Of a stretch of DNA of 64,000 bases, positions 11,327-22,300 are shown piece by piece; the first letter of the stretch is position 1, and each line of letters opens with the position of its first letter. This stretch comes from Eutreptiella sp. 'Long Island Sound 2002'. Taxonomy: Eukaryota; Euglenozoa; Euglenophyceae; Eutreptiales; Eutreptiaceae. Under the pieces are notes generated by a model. It was not told the DNA's origin. It saw only the letters and a list, made by a program, of their open reading frames with translations, and ran no database searches. The stretch is from positions 62,001 to 126,000 of the forward strand of contig CAXIWF010000543.1 in the NCBI GenBank assembly GCA_964036045.1. The letters are read 5' to 3'. The position numbers and the translations under genes were made by a program.

Positions 11327-11427
11327 ACTTTCTAAGTGTCTATTTTTTTTCGGTATATACTCGCTCCTTACTAGGCAGCTTTGGTGCTTTCAGCGCCACT
11401 TTGTGGAGGCCAATGGGCCAATCTCCT
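11327..11427 (+). ncRNA. Spliced-leader (SL) RNA, position-8 A variant (unit 1)
   Basis: Donor RNA for trans-splicing of a short leader to mRNAs. The 26-nt leader (11327-11352) reads ACTTTCTAAGTGTCTA, then eight T, then CG, followed by a GT donor at 11353. It matches the euglenid SL except that base 8 (11334) is A instead of G. Leader bases 8-13 can pair with ATACTC (11357-11362), so the variant loses the closing G-C pair. Downstream are a hairpin GGTGC/GCGCC (11383-11397), an Sm-like site ACTTTGTGG (11398-11406) and a 3' hairpin closed by GGAG/CTCC (11405-11426). The 3' end is placed just after that stem, giving about 101 nt, the length known for Euglena SL RNA. It could be a functional variant or a decayed copy. 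Confidence 0.9.
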
Positions 11428-11634
11428 TCCAAAACCAAAGTCCTTCCCACTGGAGTCCGGATCATAGGCTCAAGCTCAGCACCCATCATTTACTCCGCAC
11501 ACATCCGCACACATGTCCCTCCCCTTTGCGTAACACCCTGCCCTTCCTTCCCTGGTGGTATCGCGGCATGCGCTGCCCCGCCCCTTCCGCCCCTCCCCCC
11601 TAGGGGAGTAGGGTTTGTCCATGTCCCTTGTGCG

Positions 11635-11834
11635 CAGGAGACAATGGGGTGGGGTGGGGTGGGGGGGTGCATGCGCGCAGTTGAGGCCGCGGTCACATTT
11701 TGTCGGCCCATTTGTGTGTGCTTCTTGCTTACTTGGGCCCTGGTTCCCCGTTTGCAGGGTATCTTTGTCTGATTGTGCCCCATGTGCGGCGCTTAACGGC
11801 CGAATCTGTTCGTTGCTGGCCCGTTCGGACGCGG
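11635..11834. repeat. Cassette-flanking repeat, right copy, with G-run (unit 1)
   Basis: Direct copy of 10305-10507 with few changes, 1,330 bp downstream, after the SL RNA gene. G-runs are at 11646-11667. The two copies look like the ends of a former short tandem repeat unit that contained 5S and SL. Confidence 0.9.
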
Positions 11835-12879
11835 ACAATGATTTGTGCCATGTGATGTTTTTTCCAATCTGTTGCATTCGGTGACGTTGCCGATCGATGT
11901 GCACAGTGATACGCTGTATGGAGAGTGTTGTCCTGGGGACAGCTTGTTTTTTGGGCTTCTAGTCAGCTTTGCTGGGAGTTTTGTTTTGTATTCTTTGCAC
12001 CATGTCGTGCTGTGAGCAATGTGTTGTGTCTTGTGCGCAGTGCTGTCTATTGCAAGCTGTATCCAAAAACTTCCATGGTGCAGAACAAAGGTCTCATTGA
12101 AGCTCATGTTTTTCGCACATGGCCGCCATGGCACCTTCTTAGGAGCTAGATCTTCCTCTGAGTGTGCTGAGACCATCCCGCCCCCCTCCTGGACAAGAAT
12201 CTTAGAGATTCCAAATGTGCACATGCCTCTACAATGCCACATACCTTCGGGAAATCCTTCTGTGTAACCCGCATAGGCCTGTACGCAAAGGCTAAAAAGG
12301 ATTTCAAAAATTTGCTGAACGAGGAATCTCAACAACCCTAGCTCCTTGAGGGAATATATGAATGGTCCAAATGCTCGATCTAGCCATAATTCAAAGGCAG
12401 GAAATACATTCTAAACTGTAAGCCACAAATTATCATAACTATTGCAACTTTCCTCAACCTCTTTTGTCCGCAAAAATCTTGACGCAGTGATATTGCAGGT
12501 AGTAAAGACGTATCACTATTACTATCGCAAAAAGGAATGTCGAAGTGGTCCACTTCACGGTTCAAAAAATCCTAGTTTGTTGCGTGACGATGTTACAAAT
12601 TTTGTACATACCCGTGTCTGTTGGAAACAGAACACTGCATGTGTCCTGTGTGCTACAAAACCGCGGCTGCCAAAGTACTGCATGATTCGATGCTCAACAA
12701 CTTACCAAAATGTCAAACCCATAGCAGATGAGGTATGGGATCAAATTGTCCTAACCAATTTTGAGAAACATCCCAGATGTCCCCAATATCCTAGTGAGTT
12801 TAAAATACAATATCACAATCTTCTACACAACCATAGATCTATCAAGGCTGCGCATCCCGATGGCTAACCCGTACGAAAT
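11835..12879. other. Spacer with unrecognised open frames (unit 1)
   Basis: No gene recognised. A minus frame (11793-12335, 180 codons) and a plus frame (12442-12867, 141 codons) are open, but both run into repeat DNA (the cassette-flanking repeat and the TATCCTAA region) and match no family I know. Identity between units says nothing about selection here because the units are homogenised. Copies are at 31373-32417 and 50256-51300. Confidence 0.5.
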
Positions 12880-14606
12880 GAAAAGCGCGCCAACGAATGT
12901 CCTAAGTCGTGTTTGAGAAAACGATCCTAAGTCCGAATGCAGAAAAGATCCTAATGATTCTAATTATCATAAAAGTCCTAACCAGGCGAACATGTTGCGA
13001 TGAGTCATTGTCAAAGATATGGAAAAATAGGTTATCCTTATCCTAGAACCTCTGTCTAACGCGTGGAAAAAACATCCTAAGTATCCTGAACATCCCCAGC
13101 CTTTGGGACAGAACGTTAGGGCTAGGAAACATCCTAACTATGCCAAGTACTGAATATTCCTCGATAACACCAACGAATATACTACATATCCTAAGCGTGG
13201 TTACAATTACGGTTGTCATGAGTTATTTGCCATCACTACACATGCAAAATGTAAAAAGAACGATATTCTAACTCCTGTTGGAGAAAATATCCTAAATATC
13301 TTCAACTGACTGAACATTTGTTCTCAAAAATATCCCAAATATCCCAAGTACTTTGTGTGGCTCTGGGCATGTAATTATCCTAAACTTCCTGACCTGGCAA
13401 ACATGTTGCGATGGGTCATTGTCAAAGAGATGGATAAACCGGTTAGCCTTAGCCTAAAAACACTGTCTAATTTGTGCAAAAAACATCCTAAGTATCCTAA
13501 ATGTCCTCAACTTTTGGGACTGAAAGTTGGGGCTAGCAAACATCTTTAATGTGCTAAGTACTCCACTTTCTTCGATAACAGCAAGGAATATCTTAAATAT
13601 CCTAAGAGTGGTTACAAGTACGGTTGTGATGAGGAATTTGCCATTACTATACATGAAAAATCTAAGAATAAAAATATCATAAGTGCTGACGGAGAAAATA
13701 TCCTAATTATCCTAAATATCCTAAACATCCCAATGGGCAAACAACGGGATGTTGAAAATGTTGTGAGTCCTAATTTTGCCAAGTCAGTCATCCGAATCAT
13801 CGGGAAGATCGTTAAACCTCATGCAGAAAATATCCTAAGTATCCCAAATGTTCTGACCTGGCTCGTTTCTTTTCTCAAAAACATCCTAAATATCCTAAGT
13901 ACGTAATATTGTTCGGGGCATATCATCGAACATATTGTAAGTATCCGCTATTGGTGTGATGAGTAAGTAGCGATGGCTAGAAGGAAGATATCATAAGTCC
14001 TATAGGAGACAATATTCGAATTATCCTAAATATTCTGAACCATCCAATGGGCCTACAACAGGATGCTGAAAATGTTGTGCTCAGCACGTGTCAAATACTT
14101 CCTAATCTCGCCAGACCAAACATCCTGAATATCAGCACCATTCTCTCAGATCATGCAGAAAATATCCTAAATATCCCAAATATCCTCAATTGACTGAACG
14201 TTCTTGCTCAAAAATATCCTCAATATCCCAAGTACTTCATGTAGCTTTGGGCATAACACCAGAAATATTCCAAAGATTCGAAGAAGGGTTACAGCTACCA
14301 TTGTGATGAGTACATTGCCAAAAATATCCTAAGTCCTGATGGAGACAATATCCTCATTATGTGGACCATCCTCAACATCGTAATGGACAAACAACCGCAG
14401 GCTGAACATGTTGTGATAAGCAATCGTCAAAAACATCCCAACCTCGCTAGAACAAATATTCTAAATGCGAGAAAAGATCCTAAAACGTCATGCAAAAAAT
14501 ATCCTAAATATCCTAAATATCCCTAGCTGACTCATCTAGACTGAAACCTCCTGCTGAAAAATGTCCAAAATATCCCAAGTACTTAATATTCTTCCAGGCA
14601 AGGACC
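12880..14606. repeat. Degenerate ~411-bp tandem repeat rich in TATCCTAA (unit 1)
   Basis: Anchors recur at long spacing. ACATGTTGCGATG is at about 12988 and 13402. GGTTACAA-TACGGTTGT is at about 13199 and 13610, with weaker forms near 13950 and 14288. Two copies of about 411 bp are clear, and at least two shorter, more decayed copies follow. Within them TATCCTAA/CATCCTAA occurs dozens of times, often in runs such as TATCCTAAATATCCTAA. Short frames with HPKYPKCPQ-like peptides come from this motif. Confidence 0.75.
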
Positions 14607-14693
14607 AAAAATATCCTAACTATCCTAAAAAATGGTTACCGTTAAAGCTAAGGTTAACCGTAACCCTTTTTTTTAGGATAATTAGGATATTTT
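14607..14693. repeat. Long imperfect hairpin closing the TATCCTAA region (unit 1)
   Basis: The left arm at 14607-14639 (AAAATATCCTAAC..., ending GGTTAC) pairs with the right arm at 14660-14693 (GTAACC, T-run, then AGGATAATTAGGATATTTT). The short loop contains a smaller inverted pair (GTTAA/GGTTAAC). The arms are built from the same TATCCTAA motif, so it is an inverted junction of that repeat. Copies are at 34145-34231 and 53028-53114. Confidence 0.8.
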
Positions 14694-15138
14694 CCCAAAA
14701 AAATGATCGGGTGTTTGGGATATTTTAGAACGCAAAAGTAACCTACTAGGATGCATTCTTTTGGCACTCACAAACCACCTCGCCTATGGAATGAGGCCTC
14801 AAGACAACACAAACAGCCCTGAACCAGTGCACCACACATGTGTAACGGCAGCACTGACAGCACTCAATTATACACTGATGTGATCAGAATTTCAATGATT
14901 CTCAGATGTACATTAGTGCAGTAAATTTTCCGCTTGTTTTCATGTTTTCCGTTCGCCGCCAGATGTCGCCTGTGAGCGCGCGTCGAGTCGCATTTGTCTT
15001 TCGTGATTTCCCAATCGGATTTATTTAAATTATTTCGAATGATTTCACGTTGTGTCATTATGTGCGATGAATGCGCATTGAGATTCTATGTCTGCTCCAT
15101 TTTTGTAGACCGGGTTTTCGTACTCTTCATATTCCACC
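14694..15138. other. Spacer without recognisable gene (unit 1)
   Basis: AT-richer than the flanks. I see no RNA or protein gene. Copies are at 34232-34676 and 53115-53559. Confidence 0.5.
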
Positions 15139-15669
15139 ATGGAGTTCAAAGGACTTACAAGTGCTTCGCATATGTCGCTCCCCTAAGCTGGATATGGGTC
15201 TGAAGAGGGTTATGTGGGTTCGGAGATATCAGGGGCAGTGTCGGGCGTTACGACCCCTGGGGCATCAAGGCTACAGGCTTCGCAGTTACAACAAAGATCA
15301 ACCACTATGCAGCGGTTACAACATGTTCCTCACATGGCACCACACAAAAGGAAGAAACACTACACCACATCAATCCACACCACGCTAGACCACACCACAC
15401 CACCTTTCACCGCACTGCCCCAGGATGTGCCCCGCAATGTGGCCCACGATGTGCCCCAGAATGTGCCCCTCAATGCTCACCAGAATGTGACCCATGATGT
15501 GCCCCACCATGTGCCCCACCATGTGCCGCACGATGTGCCCGCCAAATGCCAATTGATGTGCCCCATGATGTGCCCCACAGTGTGCCCCACTGTGAACCCC
15601 ACGATGTGCCCTGGGATGTGCCGCACCATGTGCCCCACCATGTGCCGCAGGATGTGCCCCACCATGTAG
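15139..15669 (+). pseudogene. Exon-like frame with one internal stop, unknown protein (unit 1)
   Basis: An ATG in the context CCACCATGG (15139) opens a frame that stays open to a TAG at 15667-15669 (177 codons) except for one TAA at 15184-15186. The part before the repeat is protein-like (Gly, Ser, Glu, Gln-rich: AGYGSEEGYVGSE, QASQLQQRSTTMQ). The last third is the 12-bp minisatellite translated. I recognise no domain. All three copies carry the TAA, so it predates the amplification. It could also be a chance frame. Confidence 0.3.
15422..15668. repeat. 12-bp minisatellite GATGTGCCCCAC (unit 1)
   Basis: About 20 copies with variants at the first, second and last bases. Being 12 bp it keeps frame, so it reads as Asp-Val-Pro-His or Met-Cys-Pro-Thr repeats. 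One imperfect stretch (GCCAAATGCCAATTG) shifts the phase. Confidence 0.9.
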
Positions 15670-16305
15670 TAAAATACTTGTAAAATCGGGGTAAAAATTG
15701 GGGATGTTTTTTGCCATACAAGGAGGGTGCTGGGTATACTTTGCACTGCACCACGGCCTCCTACCACCTTCAGAATGCATACCACTTCACAAATGCCTTC
15801 CTCTCTATCATTACATCACATTCCAACCCATAGTTGCTCACCCGGGATGCTCCCCTTGCTGGTCTCTCCGCTATTTACCACAAACCATACATAAAAAAAA
15901 GGCATGTTTCTGGGTAGTTCTCCATAGGCATAGTCGGCAACCCAAGGGACCCCTTCAGGATGTATCCACGGCTTCTGTGCCCCAAGCCAATGGCGTTGGT
16001 GAGGTCTCTGGGATCAGGGCATGGACATCCGAACCCGGTTTGCCAAACCAAAACATTGTCCAGCCGCCGCAGCTCCATTAAGGTCCACCGCTCACTAGTA
16101 AAATCGGGGTAAAAACTGGGGATGTTTTTCGCCATACAAGGAGGGTGGTGGGTATACTTTGCACTGCACCACGGCCTCCTACCACCTTCAGAATGCATTC
16201 CACTTCACAAATGCCTTCGTTTCTATCATTACATCACATTCCAACCCATGGTTGCTCGACCGGGATGCTACCCTTGCTGGTCTCTCCGCTGTTTACCACA
16301 AATCC
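15668..16305 (+). repeat. Junction between units 1 and 2: two plus-orientation linker modules
   Basis: Module one (15668-15888) and module two (16096-16305) are direct copies that differ by point changes, separated by about 208 bp. Both are inverted relative to the linkers within the satellite. This junction reads GAGGTCTCTG, the form shared with the unit 3/4 junction. Confidence 0.8.
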
Positions 16306-19300
16306 CGCCCTTTCATGTCCCAACACCCCATTCAAAAACACCCACCCCTCCCCCATCCGCATCAACACGCCATACCTACACTTTCGTGCAACCCCCCAAA
16401 TGTGCTCACATTCACATTTGCATCCCACCGCACCCATCCAATTCCACACAGGCCACCGTACCCCGCCCTTTCATGTCCCAACAACCCATTCAAAAAGAAC
16501 CACACACCAGCATCCGCATCAACACGCCGTACCTACACTTGTGGTAATCACCAGAGAGACCAGCAAGGGGAGCATCCCGGGTGAGCAACTATGGCTTGGA
16601 ATGTGATGTAATGATCGAGGGGAGGGCAGCTGTGGAGTGCACCTCATTGCAAAGATGTTAGGAGGCCGTGGTGCAGTGCATGGTACAACCAGCACCCCCT
16701 CTGTGTAGCGAAAAACATAGCCGATTTTTACCCCAATTTTACTAGCGAGCGGTGGACCTTAATGGAGCCACCGCGGCTGGAAATGTTTTTGCCTGGCAAA
16801 GCCAGTTCAGATGTCCATGGCAGCATCGCCCTTTCATGTTCCAACGACCCATTCAAAAACACCCACCCCTCCCCCATCCGCATCAACACGCCATACCTAC
16901 ACTTTCCTACAACCCCCCCAATGTGCTTACATTCACATTTGCATCCCACCGCATCCACCCAACCCGGCACAGGCCACGGTACCCCGCCATTTCATGTTCC
17001 AACACCCCATTCAAAAACACCCACCCCTCCCCCATCCGCCTCAACGCGGCATACCTACACTTTCGTGCAACCCCCGAAATGTGCTCACATTCACATTTGC
17101 ATCCCACCGCATCCACCCAACCCCACACAGGCCACCGTACCCCGCCCTTTCATGTCCCAACACCCCATTCAAAAACACCCACCCCTCCTCCATCCGCATC
17201 AACACGCCATACCTACACTTTCGTGCGACCCCCCGTATGTGCTCACATTCACATTTGCATCCCACTGCACCCACCCAACCCCACACAGGCCACCGTACCT
17301 CGCCCTTTCGTGTTCCAACACCCCATTCAAAAACATCCACCCCTCCCCCATCCGCATCAACACGCCATACCTGCACTTTCTTGCAACCCTCCCAATGTGC
17401 TCACATTCACATTTGCATCCCAGCGCATCCACCCAACCCGGCACAGGCCACGGTACCCCGCCATTTCATGTTCCAACACCCCATTCAAAAACACCCACCC
17501 CTCCCCCATCCGCCTCAACACGGCATACCTACACTTTCGTGCAACCCCCCAAATGTGCTCACATTCACATTTACATCCCACCGCACCCATCCAATTCCAC
17601 ACAGGCCACCGTACCCCGCCCTTTCATGTCCCAACAACCCATTCAAAAAGAACCACACACCAGCATCCGCATCAACACGCCGTACCTACACTTGTGGTAA
17701 TCACCAGAGAGACCAGCAAGGGGAGCATCCCGGGTGAGCAACTATGGCTTGGAATGTGATGTAATGATCGAGGGGAGGGCAGCTGTGGAGTGCACCTCAT
17801 TGCAAAGATGTTAGGAGGCCGTGGTGCAGTGCATGGTACAACCAGCACCCCCTCTGTGTAGCGAAAAACATAGCCGATTTTTACCCCAATTTTACTAGCG
17901 AGCGGTGGACCTTAATGGAGCCACCGCGGCTGGAAATGTTTTTGCCTGGCAAAGCCAGTTCAGATGTCCATGGCAGCATCGCCCTTTCATGTTCCAACGA
18001 CCCATTCAAAAACACCCACCCCTCCCCCATCCGCATCAACACGCCATACCTACACTTTCCTACAACCCCTCCAATGTGCTTACATTCACATTTGCATCCC
18101 ACCGCATCCACCCAACCCGGCACAGGCCACGGTACCCCGCCATTTCATGTTCCAACACCCCATTCAAAAACACCCACCCCTCCCCCATCCGCCTCAACGC
18201 GGCATACCTACACTTTCGTGCAACCCCCCAAATGTGCTCACATTCACATTTGCATCCCACCGCATCCACCCAACCCCACACAGGCCACCGTACCCCGCCC
18301 TTTCATGTCCCAACACCCCATTCAAAAACACCCACCCCTCCTCCATCCGCATCAACACGCCATACCTACACTTTCGTGCGACCCCCCGTATGTGCTCACA
18401 TTCACATTTGCATCCCACTGCACCCACCCAACCCCACACAGGCCACCGTACCTCGCCCTTTCGTGTTCCAACACCCCATTCAAAAACACCCACCCCTCCC
18501 CCATCCGCATCAACACGCCATACCTGCACTTTCTTGCAACCCTCCCAATGTGCTCACATTCACATTTGCATCCCAGCGCATCCACCCAACCCGGCACAGG
18601 CCACGGTACCCCGCCATTTCATGTTCCAACACCCCATTCAAAAACACCCACTCCTCCCCCATCCGCCTCAACACGGCATACCTACACTTTCGTGCAACCC
18701 CCCAAATGTGCTCACATTCACATTTACATCCCACCGCACCCATCCAATTCCACACAGGCCACCGTACCCCGCCCTTTCATGTCCCAACAACCCATTCAAA
18801 AAGAACCACACACCAGCATCCGCATCAACACGCCGTACCTACACTTGTGGTAATCACCAGAGAGACCAGCAAGGGGAGCATCCCGGGTGAGCAACTATGG
18901 CTTGGAATGTGATGTAATGATAGAGGGGAGGGCAGCTGTGGAGTGCACCTCATTGCAAAGATGTTAGGAGGCCGTGGTGCAGTGCATGGTACAACCGGCA
19001 CCCCCTCTGTGTAGCGAAAAACATAGCCGATTTTTACCCCAATTTTACTAGCGAGCGGTGGACCTTAATGGAGCCACCGCGGCTGGAAATGTTTTTGCCT
19101 GGCAAAGCCAGTTCAGATGTCCATGGCAGCATCGCCCTTTCATGTTCCAACGACCCATTCAAAAACACCCACCCCTCCCCCATCCGCATCAACACGCCAT
19201 ACCTACACTTTCCTACAACCCCTCCAATGTGCTTACATTCACATTTGCATCCCACGGCATCCACCCAACCCGGCACAGGCCACGGTACCCCGCCATTTCA

Positions 19301-22300
19301 TGTTCCAACACCCCATTCAAAAACACCCACCCCTCCCCCATCCGCCTCAACGCGGCATACCTACACTTTCGTGCAACCCCCGAAATGTGCTCACATTCAC
19401 ATTTGCATCCCACCGCATCCACCCAACCCCACACAGGCCACCGTACCCCGCCCTTTCATGTCCCAACACCCCATTCAAAAACACCCACCCCTCCTCCATC
19501 CGCATCAACACGCCATACCTACACTTTCGTGCGACCCCCCGTATGTGCTCACATTCACATTTGCATCCCACTGCACCCACCCAACCCCACACAGGCCACC
19601 GTACCTCGCCCTTTCGTGTTCCAACACCCCATTCAAAAACATCCACCCCTCCCCCATCCGCATCAACACGCCATACCTGCACTTTCTTGCAACCCTCCCA
19701 ATGTGCTCACATTCACATTTGCATCCCAGCGCATCCACCCAACCCGGCACAGGCCACGGTACCCCGCCATTTCATGTTCCAACACCCCATTCAAAAACAC
19801 CCACCCCTCCCCCATCCGCCTCAACACGGCATACCTACACTTTCGTGCAACCCCCCAAATGTGCTCACATTCACATTTACATCCCACCGCACCCATCCAA
19901 TTCCACACAGGCCACCGTACCCCGCCCTTTCATGTCCCAACAACCCATTCAAAAAGAACCACACACCAGCATCCGCATCAACACACCGTACCTACACTTG
20001 TGGTAATCACCAGAGAGACCAGCAAGGGGAGCATCCCGTCTGAGCAACTATGGCTTGGAATGTGATGTAATGATAGAGGGGAGGGCAGCTGTGGAGTGCA
20101 CCTCATTGCAAAGATGTTAGGAGGCCGTGGTGCAGTGCATGGTACAACCAGCACCCCCTCTGTGTAGCGAAAAACATAGCCGATTTTTACCCCAATTTTA
20201 CTAGCGAGCGGTGGACCTTAATGGAGCCACCGCGGCTGGAAATGTTTTTGCCTGGCAAAGCCAGTTCAGATGTCCATGGCAGCATCGCCCTTTCATGTTC
20301 CAACGACCCATTCAAAAACACCCACCCCTCCCCCATCCGCATCAACACGCCATACCTACACTTTCCTACAACCCCTCCAATGTGCTTACATTCACATTTG
20401 CATCCCACCGCATCCACCCAACCCGGCACAGGCCACGGTACCCCGCCATTTCATGTTCCAACACCCCATTCAAAAACACCCACCCCTCCCCCATCCGCCT
20501 CAACGCGGCATACCTACACTTTCGTGCAACCCCCCAAATGTGCTCACATTCACATTTGCATCCCACCGCATCCACCCAACCCGGCACAGGCCACCGTACC
20601 CCGCCCTTTCATGTCCCAACACCCCATTCAAAAACACCCACCCCTCCTTCATCCGCATCAACACGCCATACCTACACTTTCGTGCGACCCCCCGTATGTG
20701 CTCGCATTCACATTTGCATCCCACTGCACCCACCCAACCCCACACAGGCCACCGTACCTCGCCCTTTCATGTCCCAACACCCCATTCAAAAACACCCACC
20801 CCTCCCCCATCCGCATCAACACGCCATACCTACACTTTCCTACAACCCCCCCAATGTGCTCACATTCACATTTGCATCCCACCGCATCCACCCAACCCGG
20901 CACAGGCCACGGTACCCCGCCATTTCATGTTCCAACACCCCATTCAAAAACACCCACCCCTCCCCCATCCGCCTCAACACGGCATACCTACACTTTCGTG
21001 CAACCCCCCAAATGTGCTCACATTCACATTTGCATCCCACCGCATCCACCCAACCCCACACAGGCCACCGTACCCCGCCCTTTCATGTCCCAACACCCCA
21101 TTCAAAAACACCCACCCCTCCCCCATCCGCCTCAACACGGCATACCTACACTTTCGTGCAACCCCCCAAATGTGCTCGGATTCACATTTGCATCCCACCG
21201 CATCCACCCAACCCGGCACAGGCCACGGTACCCCGCCGTTTCATGTTCCAACACCCCATTCAAAAACACCCACCCCTCCCCCATCCGCATCAACACGCCA
21301 TACCTGCACTTTCTTGCAACCCTCCCAATGTGCTCACATTCACATTTGCATCCCATCGCATCCACCCAACCCGGCACAGGCCACGGTACCCCGCCATTTC
21401 ATGTTCCAACACCTATTCAAAAACACCCACCCCTCCCCCATCCGCCTCAACACGGCATACCTACACTTTCGTGAAACCACCCAAATGTGCTCACATTCAC
21501 ATTTGCATCCCACCGCATCCACCCAACCCCACACAGGCCACCGTACCCCGCCCTTTCATGTCCCAACACCCCATTCAAAAACACCCACCCATCCCTCATC
21601 CGCATCAACACGCCATACCTACACTTTCCTACAACCCCTCCAATGTGCTTACATTCACATTTGCATCCCACCGCATCCACCCAACCCGGCACAGGCCACG
21701 GTACCCCGCCATTTCATGTTCCAACACCCCATTCAAAAACACCCACCCCTCCCCCATCCGCCTCAACGCGGCATACCTACACTTTCGTGCAACCCCCCAA
21801 ATGTGCTCACATTCACATTTGCATCCCACCGCATCCACCCAACCCGGCACAGGCCACCGTACCCCGCCCTTTCATGTCCCAACACCCCATTAAAAAACAC
21901 CCACCCCTCCTTCATCCGCATCAACACGCCATACCTACACTTTCGTGCGACCCCCCGTATGTGCTCGCATTCACATTTGCATCCCACTGCACCCACCCAA
22001 CCCCACACAGGCCACCGTACCTCGCCCTTTCATGTCCCAACACCCCATTCAAAAACACCCACCCCTCCCCCATCCGCATCAACACGCCATACCTACACTT
22101 TCCTACAACCCCCCCAATGTGCTCACATTCACATTTGCATCCCACCGCATCCACCCAACCCGGCACAGGCCACGGTACCCCGCCATTTCATGTTCCAACA
22201 CCCCATTCAAAAACACCCACCCCTCCCCCATCCGCCTCAACACGGCATACCTACACTTTCGTGCAACCCCCCAAATGTGCTCACATTCACATTTGCATCC

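Larger units (their letters stand above)
1..15811. repeat. Large tandem unit 1 (15,811 bp)
   Basis: Position 1 restarts at 15812, and the two sequences stay collinear with only scattered single-base differences. This unit holds four minus-orientation linkers, one 5S rRNA gene and one SL RNA gene. Its last satellite block is one 158-bp monomer shorter than in the other units. Its SL carries A at leader position 8. The first bases of the window lie inside a junction that started upstream of it. Confidence 0.95.

Noticed and set aside
11793-12335. Minus-strand 180-codon frame as a gene
   Set aside because: No family recognised, and its 3' end lies in the cassette-flanking repeat. Identity between units reflects homogenisation.
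13610-13700. Box C/D snoRNA (GTGATGA at about 13630, CTGA about 60 nt later)
   Set aside because: No terminal stem, and the boxes lie in a degenerate tandem repeat whose other copies lack one or both boxes.
12880-14700. Telomere-like repeat
   Set aside because: The motif TATCCTAA is interspersed and degenerate, and not a regular TTAGGG-type tandem.
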